Position numbers and translations under genes: made by a program. A stretch of 64,000 bases of DNA, taken from Candidatus Defluviilinea gracilis (GTDB taxonomy: Bacteria; Chloroflexota; Anaerolineae; Anaerolineales; Villigracilaceae). Numbering within the stretch: position 1 is the first letter of the stretch; the number at the start of each line of letters is the position of its first letter. The stretch covers positions 121,160 to 185,159 of the forward strand of contig JADJWS010000005.1 of NCBI GenBank assembly GCA_016716235.1, written 5' to 3'. The notes under the pieces are model-generated. The model was given only the letters and a program-made list of their open reading frames with translations, had not been told where the DNA came from and did not search any database. Positions 41,759 through 51,296 of this stretch are shown here, piece after piece.

Positions 41759-43720
41759 ATGATCGAACTATTCAACAAGCCCGTAGGATTCTTCCTCCTC
41801 ATCATGACGATCATCCTCGTCACGCCTCTGCTTTCAGAGCGCGTGCGTTTGCCGGGCATCGTCGGCATCATCCTCGGCGGGATGCTCATCGGTCCCCACG
41901 GACTTGGACTCATCGAAGACGGCGACCGAATGCAATTCCTGTCCACGATCGGGCTGGTGTACTTGATGTTCAGCGCGGGACTGGAAGTGGACATCAACAC
42001 CTTCATGCGCGTGCGCGGACGCGCGGTCGTGTTTGGCGTCATCACTTTTATATTTCCGCAACTGATGGGCATGGGGCTGGGATATTTGCTCGGCTTGAAC
42101 TGGCTCGGCATGATCCTGCTCGGCTCAGCGTTTGCCTCGCACACGCTGATCGCGTTTCCCATCCTCACGCGCCTCGGCGTGACGCGCAACGAAGCCGTGG
42201 CAGTGACGGCAGGCGCGACCGTCCTCACCGACATCGGCGCGTTCATCGTGCTGGCAATTGTGTTGGGCGCGTCGAACGGCGGCATCACGGTCGGTTACTT
42301 CATCGAGTTATTCATCCTGCTTGCCATCTTCGCCGCGCTCATCATTTTCGGTTTGCCGCGCTTGAGCAAATTTTTCCTCCAACGTTTCAGCGAACGCGCG
42401 GTTGAATTTCAATTCATCATCGTCGCGTTGTTCGTCGCCGCGTTCGGCGCGGAACTCATCGGCGTGCATGAAGTCGTCGGCGCGTTTCTCGCGGGGCTGG
42501 CGGTCAACGCCACATTGCCGCGCCATAGTTCCGTCACGGGGCATGTGCTGTTCATGGGCGAATCATTTTTCATCCCCGTGTTCCTTTTGTACAGCGGCAT
42601 GATCACCGATCCGCTTTCGTTCCTCGACGACTCAAAAACCATCGTCGTCGCGCTCGGCGTCACGATCGTCGCATACGTTTCAAAATTTCTCGCGGCATGG
42701 CTCACCGCGCGAATTTTCAAATACACCAAAGCCGAATTCTGGACGGCATACGGACTCTCGCACGCGCAAGCCGCCGTCACCATCCCGACTCTCGTCATCG
42801 GTCTGCAAACGCAACTCTTCGACTCGACTCTCTTCAACGCCGCCATCTTGATGATTCTCCTCACCTCGATCACCTCGCCGCTCCTTGTGCAACGCTTCGC
42901 TCCGGGACTTCAAACTGATTCGGCTGACGACCAGCCTTCGCCCCTCTTCGGGCGGATTCTCGTTCCCGTCAGTAATCCCAAAACGGAGGGGCAGTTGGTC
43001 GGGTTGGCGACATTGTTGGCAAAAGTCCACGATGGGAAAGTGATCGCCGTCAGCGTGGCGAAAGACCGCGGCGCGCAGGAAAATAGTTTGATGCTTCACC
43101 GCGAAATGCTCGGGCGCGTCCACGATGCGTTGCAAGATCCCGAAAGCGAGATCGAGTTGATTCCGCGTCTCGCCGCCACGCACGCGCAGGGAATCTTATA
43201 CACCGCGTCCGAACAGAACGCCTCGCTCATCGTCATGGGCTGGCGCGGCAAACGGACTCTGCGCGAATCGCTCCTCGGCTCCGTCTTGGATGAGGTCGTC
43301 TGGGGATCGGATGCGCCCGTGATCGTCGGCAAACTACCGATGCCATTGAACGGAACTCAACGCGTCGCGTTCGTCTTGCCTCGCAAATCCATTCCGCACA
43401 TTGCCCTGCGCCGTATGATCGAAGCGAATCTTTTAATCGCGCAGGCGCTCAATGTCCCTCTGATCATCCGCGCCGACGCGAGTTACCTGCAATCCATCGA
43501 GGCGTTGCGCGTCGCCATGGAGACAGACTATCCCGTCAGCGTTGAACCGTTGAAAGACCAACTCAAACCTGCCGCGCTCGAACAGGAAAGCGTCAGCAGT
43601 TTCATCGTCGTGCCGGGATTCGGCTCGCGCAAACGAGTTGCGGACACGCTGGGCAACCTCCCCGAACAACTCGCCGCCTCGTTTGAAGGCAATCTGGCGA
43701 TTTTGCATTTTGATCGATAG
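41759..43720 (+). CDS. CPA2 family cation:proton antiporter with USP-like C-terminus
   Basis: A 653-residue membrane protein. The first 380 residues hold about 12 helices with the Na+/H+ exchanger pattern (LPGIVGIILGGMLIGPHGLG, YLMFSAGLEVD, ASHTLIAFPIL, TDIGAFIVLAI). The rest is cytoplasmic, with two universal-stress-protein-like domains (RILVPVSNPKTEG, SLIVMGWRGKRTLRESLLGSV). It probably exports Na+ or K+ in exchange for protons. GGAGAG precedes the ATG, 16 bases after moeA. Confidence 0.88.
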   Translation: MIELFNKPVGFFLLIMTIILVTPLLSERVRLPGIVGIILGGMLIGPHGLGLIEDGDRMQFLSTIGLVYLMFSAGLEVDINTFMRVRGRAVVFGVITFIFPQLMGMGLGYLLGLNWLGMILLGSAFASHTLIAFPILTRLGVTRNEAVAVTAGATVLTDIGAFIVLAIVLGASNGGITVGYFIELFILLAIFAALIIFGLPRLSKFFLQRFSERAVEFQFIIVALFVAAFGAELIGVHEVVGAFLAGLAVNATLPRHSSVTGHVLFMGESFFIPVFLLYSGMITDPLSFLDDSKTIVVALGVTIVAYVSKFLAAWLTARIFKYTKAEFWTAYGLSHAQAAVTIPTLVIGLQTQLFDSTLFNAAILMILLTSITSPLLVQRFAPGLQTDSADDQPSPLFGRILVPVSNPKTEGQLVGLATLLAKVHDGKVIAVSVAKDRGAQENSLMLHREMLGRVHDALQDPESEIELIPRLAATHAQGILYTASEQNASLIVMGWRGKRTLRESLLGSVLDEVVWGSDAPVIVGKLPMPLNGTQRVAFVLPRKSIPHIALRRMIEANLLIAQALNVPLIIRADASYLQSIEALRVAMETDYPVSVEPLKDQLKPAALEQESVSSFIVVPGFGSRKRVADTLGNLPEQLAASFEGNLAILHFDR

Positions 43721-43760
43721 GCGTTGGCGGTAATCAACTCAGACGCCCGACAAATCCGAA

Positions 43761-44912
43761 TTACATGTCTTCGTCGTCCTCGTAAAGGTCTTCCGGTGTG
43801 ATGATGTCGAGGTTGACGCGCCCTTCGTCGAACGCCGCATCGAGCGTATGCTTGATCTCTTCCTCCATGCCCATCTTCATCAGAAAGTGGATCAAATACG
43901 CGTTCACAGATGGATCGAACGTTTTTGTATTTCCGAGTATTTTTTCGAAGCCTCTGACAATTTTATATCCCATTGCGTTGTTGTCTTCAGCCAATTGATG
44001 CAGACTGTCTGCCGCCAATCCGCGTTGCTTGATTGAGGCGGAAGGATTTTCGAGGATCATCCAGAGCGACGGTTCGACTTCTCTGCCCATGTCTGCCCAG
44101 ATATGCGGAAGATGATCGGAGAGCCAGTCATCCTCAAGGTCGGCGAGAGGCGCGAGCGCGGGAGCGGATTCCCATGCTTGCAGCGCGCCGAGCGCATGGA
44201 TGGCATGCCAGGGCGCCCAGCTTTCCCTCTCTGCGGGCCAACCGTTCAGTAGACCGGGGTCCAGCGCCATACGCGTGAGCGCGGGAATATGTTTTCTCCA
44301 ATGCGCGAAATCCGCCTCGTCTGTGAATTTGTGCGATCTGTGCAAATCAGCGCCCCATTCGAGCAGTTCGTTGATCGGCGCTGGATAAGCGGCCGGCTGG
44401 GGCGCGTTGAAATCCTCCGGGCGCGGCGGAACGGCGGGCGGCGTGATATCTTCCCAATCGCGCCAGCCGTACAAGAGCAGTTTGTCCAGCTCGTTCGTTT
44501 CACCCGGCTTGCCTGCCTCTCTGAGGGCTTTGACGTGCGATTCGTATAACTCGTCTTTCTCCCTGTTCGTATAATACCTCAACCCTGCGCCGAAACGCGC
44601 ATAACGGTGGCGATAGTCCCGATAACTTTTTGCGTCGTCGGCGATGAGCGTCGACAGATTCAAAATCTCGCCGATCGTTTTTGTGGCTCGCTCCACTTCC
44701 TGCGCGCCATATTTATCCGCCAGCCGATGGACCCGGTGTTTGTCGGGCTTTTCGCCCATCGCCATGAGTTTGACGAGTTCCAACATAAGTTCTTTTCGCA
44801 GGAGGATGATCTGCTCCCGCTCTTCCGGTGATGGATACCCTGCGCGGTGTTTCAGCCATTCGATTTGCGCCGTTCCTGTTCGTTTGACTGCCTGTCGTCT
44901 GTGCTTGCTCAT
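43761..44912 (-). CDS. hypothetical protein with alpha-helical repeats
   Basis: A 383-residue soluble protein. The basic N-terminus (SKHRRQAVKRT) is followed by helices; from about residue 180 on, segments such as WAPWHAIHALGALQAWESAPALAPLADLE and SIKQRGLAADSLHQLAED look like HEAT-type helical repeats. The tail is very acidic (EDLYEDDEDM). I do not recognise a family beyond this. It stands alone, transcribed toward the antiporter gene. Confidence 0.7.
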   Translation of the reverse strand: MSKHRRQAVKRTGTAQIEWLKHRAGYPSPEEREQIILLRKELMLELVKLMAMGEKPDKHRVHRLADKYGAQEVERATKTIGEILNLSTLIADDAKSYRDYRHRYARFGAGLRYYTNREKDELYESHVKALREAGKPGETNELDKLLLYGWRDWEDITPPAVPPRPEDFNAPQPAAYPAPINELLEWGADLHRSHKFTDEADFAHWRKHIPALTRMALDPGLLNGWPAERESWAPWHAIHALGALQAWESAPALAPLADLEDDWLSDHLPHIWADMGREVEPSLWMILENPSASIKQRGLAADSLHQLAEDNNAMGYKIVRGFEKILGNTKTFDPSVNAYLIHFLMKMGMEEEIKHTLDAAFDEGRVNLDIITPEDLYEDDEDM

Positions 44913-45044
44913 GACATACTCCTTTTTTGGCGATGATCGTCGGTGGACCGCAGAAATAAGTTCTCGACGCAGTCGCGCTGCGTCAAGGTAGGCGACGCGG
45001 TTTGCCGGGCAAATCGAACCGCATTCCCAGCGCGAGAGTGTCGG

Positions 45045-46475
45045 CTACACATACAGGTCATTAAAGTAATTGACCAAAAACACGTTACATAACTCGTCGG
45101 GTAGATTGTCCAAGACTTCATTGATGAACGCCATCTCAGTCGGGAGCTCCGCGCCGGAGAGTCCCGCGCTGGCGGCGAGTTGACCGAATGCCGCCTCGGG
45201 GTCTGGGCTTTGCAGTGTCGCGGCGATCATGCTTTTGATCATCTCTGAATCGATCGGCGGCTTGGACTTCACGATCTCAACGCATGCTTTCAAATCCTTG
45301 AGCAGCAGCTCGGCGTTATCCGCGTTCCCTTGGCTGACCGAGATGTGCAAGTTGCGGGGAATCGCGGGCGTGGAGAACTGTCCCTGCAAGTACCAGCCGC
45401 GTTTGCCCATCTCATCCGCCAGTTGATAGACGTTCAGCGAATCGGAGGCGAAGGAAAACATGCTCATGGCGGGTTTGCCCAAGACGTACAACTCGTCCAT
45501 GGCGTCGATCCCGTCCATTAACTTTTTTGCGGCATCCTGAACTTTTTGAATGATCTTTTTATAACCGTCTTCGCCCAGAAAATTCAGAACCGCCCAAGCC
45601 CCCGCCATCGGTCCGCCAGACTTGGAACTCAACACGGTCGGGTTGATCAACGTGTATCCAGTCGTATCGGTGCACGCGAAGATCTGGTATTTGCGGATGG
45701 ACCTGTCGCGGTACATGATGACCGAACAACCCTTGGCGGCATACCCGTATTTATGCAAATCCGTCGAAATGGACGTGACGCCATCCACCGTGAAATCAAA
45801 ATCGGGAATGTCGTAGCCCAATTTCCGCATGAACGAAAGGTGCAGTCCGCCGACGCATCCATCCACGTGAAATAACAGATTGTGTTTTTTTGCGATGGCG
45901 CCGATCTCCGCGATCGGGTCGATCATCCCTTGCGAATAACTCGGCGCGGAAGCAACCAATAAGATGGTATTTTCATTGACCGCTCCTTCCATGTCGCTGG
46001 CTTGCACCGTAAGCGTTTTTGGATCAAGATCGACGACCACAGGCTTTACGCACAAATAGTGCGCGGCTTTATGGAAGGCGGCATGAGCGTTCCTTGGCAC
46101 GATCATTTCAGGATGTGTGATCTGCGGCTTTTCAACCCGCGCCTTGTCGCGCGCCGATTTGACCGCCAACATGATCGATTCGGTTCCGCCGCTCGTCAGG
46201 TGACCGACCGCGTTGGCATCGCCGCGCAGCAAATTGATGACCATTCGCGCGACATCGGTTTCCAATTTCAAGATGGACGGAAACACCGACGGGTCAAGTC
46301 CGTTTTCGCTCAGGAAGGACGCGTACGCCTCTTTCGTGACTTCGCTCGGGTCTTCCCCCGCGTCGTAGACATAACACCAAACCTTCCCGCCTTTCCAATC
46401 CATGTCTCGCGCTTTGAAGGCTTGCAGTGTGGAGAGTATCTCTTGCTTCGATAATCCTGTTTGTGGGATGCGCAT
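45045..46475 (-). CDS. PLP-dependent lyase/decarboxylase of the sphingosine-1-phosphate lyase type
   Basis: A 476-residue group II decarboxylase-fold enzyme. LTSGGTESIMLAVKSARDKA binds PLP, HVDGCVGGLHLSF contains the aspartate, and STDLHKYGYAAKGCSVIMYRD holds the lysine in the form typical of sphingosine-1-phosphate lyases rather than glutamate decarboxylases. Bacterial members act on phosphorylated sphingoid bases or as amino acid decarboxylases; which applies is unknown. AAGGAA precedes the ATG, and TATAAT lies at 46510-46515. The 132-base gap upstream of the preceding gene shows nothing recognised. Confidence 0.83.
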   Translation of the reverse strand: MRIPQTGLSKQEILSTLQAFKARDMDWKGGKVWCYVYDAGEDPSEVTKEAYASFLSENGLDPSVFPSILKLETDVARMVINLLRGDANAVGHLTSGGTESIMLAVKSARDKARVEKPQITHPEMIVPRNAHAAFHKAAHYLCVKPVVVDLDPKTLTVQASDMEGAVNENTILLVASAPSYSQGMIDPIAEIGAIAKKHNLLFHVDGCVGGLHLSFMRKLGYDIPDFDFTVDGVTSISTDLHKYGYAAKGCSVIMYRDRSIRKYQIFACTDTTGYTLINPTVLSSKSGGPMAGAWAVLNFLGEDGYKKIIQKVQDAAKKLMDGIDAMDELYVLGKPAMSMFSFASDSLNVYQLADEMGKRGWYLQGQFSTPAIPRNLHISVSQGNADNAELLLKDLKACVEIVKSKPPIDSEMIKSMIAATLQSPDPEAAFGQLAASAGLSGAELPTEMAFINEVLDNLPDELCNVFLVNYFNDLYV

Positions 46476-46509
46476 GTAGTTTCCTTAAGCGGATGAGTTC
46501 TTTCGGCGA

Positions 46510-46515
46510 ATTATA
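46510..46515 (-). promoter_or_regulatory. -10 box of PLP lyase gene
   Basis: TATAAT on the minus strand, 34 bases before the ATG at 46475; leader contains AAGGAA. Confidence 0.45.
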
Positions 46516-46570
46516 CTTGGCGCAACTCGCCCGCGTCGAATTAATCCCATCGCTCCGATTGTCGCAGATG

Positions 46571-46607
46571 AAAAAAGTGACTGTCATCTTGAAGATGACA
46601 GTCACTT
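46571..46607 (-). terminator. intrinsic terminator downstream of GlsB-like gene
   Basis: A perfect 16-bp stem (AAGTGACTGTCATCTT and its complement) around one base, followed on the minus strand by six T. It lies nine bases past the stop of the GlsB-like gene and well before the next -10 box. Confidence 0.8.
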
Positions 46608-46615
46608 CGCGCAAC

Positions 46616-46870
46616 TCATCCGCGCCGTATCAACCCCATCGCCCCGATCATCACGACCGCGCCGCCTACCGCGACTAAAAATCCCATCACACTAAACCCC
46701 ACAGGGACAGCCATCCCCAACGTGTTCATGATCCCCGCGCCGATGAACGCCCCGAGGATACCGACGACGATGTTCGCCACCGGTCCCATCCTGCGGTTCT
46801 TGCCCGTGAGAATGCTGGCAACCCATCCCGCCAATGCCCCAAAAATTAACCATGCGATGAAAGTGATCAT
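46616..46870 (-). CDS. GlsB/YeaQ/YmgE family membrane protein
   Basis: An 84-residue protein with three glycine-rich helices: ITFIAWLIFGALAGWVASIL, then VANIVVGILGAFIGAGIM and a third near the end (MGFLVAVGGAVVMIGAMGLI). This is the stress-associated transglycosylase-associated family of small inner-membrane proteins. The start at 46870 has GGAGG five bases upstream. It ends at a strong terminator. Confidence 0.87.
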   Translation of the reverse strand: MITFIAWLIFGALAGWVASILTGKNRRMGPVANIVVGILGAFIGAGIMNTLGMAVPVGFSVMGFLVAVGGAVVMIGAMGLIRRG

Positions 46871-46886
46871 GTGTGCCTCCACGATT

Positions 46887-47279
46887 TTATGAGATTGTTT
46901 TGATGTGCGAATATCCGATAATCCGTTCATCCGAAGTGACGAGCGGACAATTATGAATTCTTGCAGTGGCTACGATGATTTGATCGGCTGGGTCGCGATG
47001 AAATTCTCCGGGCAGGCGGGTCGACTCTACCGAGATTTCAGGAGAAAGTTCCAAGAATCGGATACCTGGATAATTCAAAGCCTCCTCGATCCATTTTTCA
47101 ACAGGAGTGGACAGTTCTAGCCGACCAAGTTCAACCAGTTTGGCAACTTCCCAGCAGGTGATTGCGCTGATTCCGATCACATCATCTTCGTTGGCTTGGA
47201 TCGCGCTAATTTGATTTTTCGTGAGCTGTTCTCCCCCGTGGACCCACCAAACCCATACGTGTGTATCCAGAACGATCAT
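46887..47279 (-). CDS. vapC: PIN-domain toxin (VapC-like)
   Basis: A 130-residue PIN nuclease. Acidic metal ligands are seen in VLDTHVWVWW (first Asp), the glutamate of TCWEVAKL, and HRDPADQIIVATA with LVTSDERI (last aspartates). VapC toxins cut initiator tRNA or rRNA. The ATG overlaps the stop of the small upstream gene by four bases (ATGA). Confidence 0.88.
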   Translation of the reverse strand: MIVLDTHVWVWWVHGGEQLTKNQISAIQANEDDVIGISAITCWEVAKLVELGRLELSTPVEKWIEEALNYPGIRFLELSPEISVESTRLPGEFHRDPADQIIVATARIHNCPLVTSDERIIGYSHIKTIS

Positions 47280-47485
47280 TTCATCGCTTCCCAATCGTTT
47301 ACTGCCGCGCCTTGAAACGGCTCACGATAAACGACGGGTTTTCCGCGCAACGGATATTTGCGCGCAGATTTTTTTCCTTTGCGTACTACGACCTCCACCG
47401 TTTGCCCTGGTTTGAACGGCAGGTCTTTGATGGAAATGCGTCCCTTTTTTGTAATGGTAGTTTTTGTGTAATACGTGCGTTGCAT
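47276..47485 (-). CDS. VapB-like antitoxin
   Basis: A 69-residue protein upstream of the PIN toxin. Its start, QRTYYTKTTITKKGRISI, followed by LPFKPGQTVEVVV, suggests an AbrB/MazE-like swapped-hairpin DNA-binding fold, with a C-terminal tail (VVYREPFQGAAVNDWEAMK) likely to bind the toxin. ATG at 47485 follows GAGG. The pairing, order and four-base overlap make the antitoxin role likely even without a firm family match. Confidence 0.75.
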   Translation of the reverse strand: MQRTYYTKTTITKKGRISIKDLPFKPGQTVEVVVRKGKKSARKYPLRGKPVVYREPFQGAAVNDWEAMK

Positions 47486-47506
47486 GTGTGCCTCGCTTTT
47501 CACAAA

Positions 47507-48472
47507 TTATACCTGCATATTTGATTGGCTTCCCCACGGTAACTTGCCCAAATCCACATTCCCGCCACTCAAGATTACTCCCACCTTCAACCCCGCGAGA
47601 TCAACTTTCTTTTCCCACAACACAGCCACCGCCACTGCCGACGATGGCTCGATGACGATCTTCGCTCGCTCCCAGATAAATTTCATCGCCTCCACAATTC
47701 CCTGCTCGCTCACAGTGACGATTCGTTCCACGCGCGATTGAATGATCGCAAATGTTCGTTCGCTCAGCGACGTGAGCAGACCATCCGCGATTGTTTTCGG
47801 ATGTTCCGACGGCAACACGTTCCCCGAGTGTAATGAGCGAAACGCATCGTCTGCCATTTCGGGTTCGCCGCCCAGCACGCGGATTCCCTTTTTGGTTTCC
47901 GTCGCCGCGATGGACGTTCCGCTCAACAATCCGCCGCCGCCGACGGGCGCGATGATGGCGTCGAGGTCGGGGATCGAATCAAGCAACTCGAGCGTGGCAG
48001 TTCCCTGTCCAGCGATGACGCGCTCGTTGTCAAACGGGTGGATGACCGCCGCGCCGGTCGCTTCCGCCACACGACGGAGAGTCGCTTCGCGCGCCTGTAC
48101 AGTTGATTCGCAGTAGGAAATTTTTCCTCCATACCCAGCCACCGCGTCCTTCTTCACCTGCGGAGCGTTCTCAGGCATGACGATGTGCGCCGCGATACCG
48201 CGCATCCGCGCCGCGAGCGCCAACGCCTGCGCATGATTCCCCGACGAGTGTGTGCAGACCCCATGCTTCGCTTCCTCGTCGCTCAATGAAAAGACCGCAT
48301 TGCACGCGCCGCGAAATTTAAACGCGCCCACCTTTTGAAAATTCTCGCACTTGAGAAACACCTGCGCGCCGACTCGCGCGTTGAGGCTTTCATTCGTCAA
48401 CACAGGCGTGCGATGCGCGTACGGTTTGATCCGTTCCGCGGCTTGCTGAATGTGAGCGAAAGTGACGGTCAT
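47507..48472 (-). CDS. threonine/serine dehydratase
   Basis: A 321-residue fold type II PLP enzyme. The lysine lies in GAFKFRGACNA, phosphate is bound by the glycine loop PVGGGGLLSG, and THSSGNHAQALALAARMRG and LSGGNVDL are typical. There is no C-terminal regulatory ACT domain, so it is the catabolic or serine-racemase-like type, deaminating threonine to 2-oxobutyrate or serine to pyruvate. Confidence 0.88.
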   Translation of the reverse strand: MTVTFAHIQQAAERIKPYAHRTPVLTNESLNARVGAQVFLKCENFQKVGAFKFRGACNAVFSLSDEEAKHGVCTHSSGNHAQALALAARMRGIAAHIVMPENAPQVKKDAVAGYGGKISYCESTVQAREATLRRVAEATGAAVIHPFDNERVIAGQGTATLELLDSIPDLDAIIAPVGGGGLLSGTSIAATETKKGIRVLGGEPEMADDAFRSLHSGNVLPSEHPKTIADGLLTSLSERTFAIIQSRVERIVTVSEQGIVEAMKFIWERAKIVIEPSSAVAVAVLWEKKVDLAGLKVGVILSGGNVDLGKLPWGSQSNMQV

Positions 48473-48588
48473 AGTTTCTTGTTCATATCCTCGTTCAAAA
48501 TCAACTCGATAGATCGGCGGCTCGACCTCGCTCCGCAGGCAAAAATTTTTAACGAACAGCCGCGCGATGCCCGGTGATGTATTTTTGC

Positions 48589-49953
48589 TTACATGCCGCC
48601 AAGTTGAGTGAGCATGAAAGCGTTGAACTCGATGGCTCTTGGAATATCTTTCACGCGGATGTGTTCGTTCGGGGCATGCGCCCCGCTGCCATAGTACGCC
48701 GGGTTTCCCGAAGTAGAGATGCCTAGCACGCCCACATTATTTTTCATCGCGCCGAGCAAGGGCAGTGTTCCGCCAACCAGCGGCGTGATCTCCGGTTCCT
48801 GTTCGGTGAACGCCCTGCCAATTTGGATCATCCGTTGGACGAACTCGTCTTCGATTGGCGTGACCACCGGATCGCCGTCGCCCAATTTCTTGACCCGCAC
48901 ATCGTCGAAGCCTTGCGCTGTGAGATAAGCCCTCAACTTTTGCAGAATATCGTCCGGGCGTTGATTTGGCACGAGACGAAAATCCATCTTCGCCATGGCT
49001 TTTGCAGGCAGGACGGTTTTGATCCCCGGATCCGTGTAGCCGGTTAAGAAACCGGCGATATTCGCCGTCGGCTCAAAGACGGATATCTCCAAATCGTATC
49101 CGCTTCGGTCGCGGAGGAACGACTCGATTCCATACATGGCTTTGGTTCTGGCTTCCTGTTCAAGGTCAACGTTATCCCTGGATGCCTGTTTTTCCATCTT
49201 TGTCGGTTCGCGCGCGTCATCGTAAAAGCCGGGGATCGACACTTTGCCGTTTGCGTCTTTCAAGCTGGCAAGCGCTTTGACCAAGCGCCATGCCGCGCTC
49301 GGGAGGGCGTGCGCGCCGCCCGAATGCGCGTCTACGTTCATCTGCTCCACGCTGTATTCCACATACAACAACCCGCGGAAGCCAAGCGCGATCGCCGCCT
49401 GACCTTTCTCGTTGAAGCCGCCGCCTTCCCATAACGTGCCGTCGGCTTTGAGCAGGTCGCCATACTGGCGCGTCATCGCATCGAAGTGTACGCTGCCGAT
49501 CTCCTCTTCGCCTTCGACGATCCATTTGACGTTGATGGGCAGTTCGCCGTTCACCGCAAGCAACGCGCGGATGGCGCAGATGCGTGAGATCAGTTCCGCT
49601 TTATTGTCGCAGATGCCGCGCGCGACGAGTTTGCCGTCCACTTCGGTTGTTTCAAACGGCGGGCTGTTCCAGAGTTCTAGCGGCGCTTCGGGCTGAACAT
49701 CGTAATGGTTATACAGCAGGAGGGTGAAGTCGCTTTTCCCTTTGAGCGTTCCATAGACGTAATTCGGCGCACCTTCCACTTCCAATTGACGGGTTTCAAA
49801 GCCCGTGTCTTTGAGCAGTTTCTCCACCCAGTCAGGGGTTTCCTTCATCATGCGGTTCTGCGCCGCGACGCTTTCAAAGCGGCAATATTCCGCGATCAGC
49901 TTTCTAAACTCTTTCACTTGAAAATCTAATTCCTGCTGTAATTTTTTGTTCAT
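48589..49953 (-). CDS. M20 family metallopeptidase
   Basis: A 454-residue zinc dipeptidase/deacylase-type enzyme. LLYNHYDVQP contains the first metal ligands, GICDNKAELISRI follows, WIVEGEEEIGSVHF has the catalytic glutamate pair, and the lid domain lies in the middle (MNVDAHSGGAHALPS). The ending YGSGAHAPNEHIRVKDI supplies the last histidine. Start at 49953 follows GGAGG. It lies 19 bases after purA and may be co-transcribed with it, though no functional link is known. Confidence 0.88.
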   Translation of the reverse strand: MNKKLQQELDFQVKEFRKLIAEYCRFESVAAQNRMMKETPDWVEKLLKDTGFETRQLEVEGAPNYVYGTLKGKSDFTLLLYNHYDVQPEAPLELWNSPPFETTEVDGKLVARGICDNKAELISRICAIRALLAVNGELPINVKWIVEGEEEIGSVHFDAMTRQYGDLLKADGTLWEGGGFNEKGQAAIALGFRGLLYVEYSVEQMNVDAHSGGAHALPSAAWRLVKALASLKDANGKVSIPGFYDDAREPTKMEKQASRDNVDLEQEARTKAMYGIESFLRDRSGYDLEISVFEPTANIAGFLTGYTDPGIKTVLPAKAMAKMDFRLVPNQRPDDILQKLRAYLTAQGFDDVRVKKLGDGDPVVTPIEDEFVQRMIQIGRAFTEQEPEITPLVGGTLPLLGAMKNNVGVLGISTSGNPAYYGSGAHAPNEHIRVKDIPRAIEFNAFMLTQLGGM

Positions 49954-49972
49954 GCCTGCCTCCATTGTGAGT

Positions 49973-51238
49973 TTATCTTCGTATGGTTGCTTCGCGCTCG
50001 GGACCTGTGCCGATCCACTTGACAGGAACTCCCGCCGCGTCTTCGATCATCGTCACATACGTCTGCGCGTTCGCAGGCAACTCGTCAAACGATTTCGCCT
50101 TGCTGATATCTTCGTTCCAGCCTTTGAACGTTTGATACACACATTCGACTTCGCCCAATCCGTACGCGTCCACATCGGCATATGTTACATCTTTCCCGTT
50201 TAATTTATAACCAATGCAAACTTGAATCTCATTCAACCCGCTCAACACATCCAACTTCGTGAGGCATAGTTCGATCACGCCGCTGAGTTGCGCCGCAGTG
50301 CGCACGATCTCCAAATCCAGCCAGCCGACTCGGCGCGTGCGTCCCGTCGTCGCGGCGACTTCGGCAAACTTTTTGTACACGTCCGATTCAACGTCGTGGA
50401 TTTCCGTTGGCAACGGTCCTGCGCCGACGCGCGTGGTGTACGCTTTCGTCACGCCGACCACGTCGGTAATGTAGCGCGGCGGAATGCCGAGTCCAGCCGA
50501 AGCGGCGGAGGGAATCGTCGTCGAAGCCGTCACGAACGGGTACGTTCCCCAATCGGTATCCAGAAAAGTTCCCATCGCTTGTTCGAGCAAAAAATGTTTG
50601 TTCCCTTTCAAACCGTCTTGCACTAATGGAAATAACTCTTTGATGTAGGGTTTCAGTTTCAAATAAAACCCGCGATACATTTCGCGCACGTCTTCATACT
50701 TCAACGCTTCGCCGCCCAATGCGGTGATGATCTTGTTCTTCAAAGTCAATTGCATTTGCAAACGCGACTCAAACGCGTCGCTCGCAAAATCCGTCCAGCG
50801 GATTCCGTTGTAACTGACCTTATCCGCAAACACAGGACCGATGCCGCGCCGCGTGGTTCCCGTCGCGCCCGCGCCTTTTGCTTCCTCATACAGCCCGTCT
50901 AAGATTTTGTGATACGGCATGATCAAATGCGAACGCGGCGAGACCCATAGCCGTCCATCCACGCCGACGCCGGCTTTGTTCAACAAATCAATTTCTTCGA
51001 TCAACACAGCGGGATCGATCACCACGCCGCCGCCGATCAACGCCGTTGTGTTGCGCGCAAAAATTCCCGAAGGCACGAGATGAATTTTGAACGTCCCGAA
51101 TTCGTTGATCACCGTATGCCCCGCGTTGTTCCCGCCGTTGAATCGCGCCACATAGTCCGCGCGCTCGGCGAGATAATCAACCACCTTCCCTTTTCCCTCA
51201 TCGCCCCATTGCGAACCGATCACTGCTGTTACGCTCAT
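49973..51238 (-). CDS. purA: adenylosuccinate synthase
   Basis: First step from IMP to AMP: joins aspartate to IMP using GTP. The 421-residue sequence begins with VIGSQWGDEGKGKVVDYLA (GTP loop) and NGGNNAGHT, then GTTRRGIGPVFADKVSYNGIR and EQAMGTFLDTDWGTYPFVTAS. GGAGG precedes ATG. It is downstream of purB, the next enzyme in the same branch, with the IMP dehydrogenase gene divergent. Confidence 0.96.
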   Translation of the reverse strand: MSVTAVIGSQWGDEGKGKVVDYLAERADYVARFNGGNNAGHTVINEFGTFKIHLVPSGIFARNTTALIGGGVVIDPAVLIEEIDLLNKAGVGVDGRLWVSPRSHLIMPYHKILDGLYEEAKGAGATGTTRRGIGPVFADKVSYNGIRWTDFASDAFESRLQMQLTLKNKIITALGGEALKYEDVREMYRGFYLKLKPYIKELFPLVQDGLKGNKHFLLEQAMGTFLDTDWGTYPFVTASTTIPSAASAGLGIPPRYITDVVGVTKAYTTRVGAGPLPTEIHDVESDVYKKFAEVAATTGRTRRVGWLDLEIVRTAAQLSGVIELCLTKLDVLSGLNEIQVCIGYKLNGKDVTYADVDAYGLGEVECVYQTFKGWNEDISKAKSFDELPANAQTYVTMIEDAAGVPVKWIGTGPEREATIRR

Positions 51239-51250
51239 TATGCCTCCACT

Positions 51251-51296
51251 GTAGTGACGACTTCAGTCGTCCCAATATTCAGCGACTGAAGTCGCT
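51251..51296. repeat. paired palindromes between purA and purB
   Basis: GTAGTGACGACTTCAGTCGT (51251-51270) carries a GACGACT/AGTCGTC palindrome, followed ten bases later by AGCGACTGAAGTCGCT (51281-51296). The second lies inside purB and codes for its last residues and part of the stop codon (51279-51281). The first element also occurs inside cofE at 28526-28546. Confidence 0.8.
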
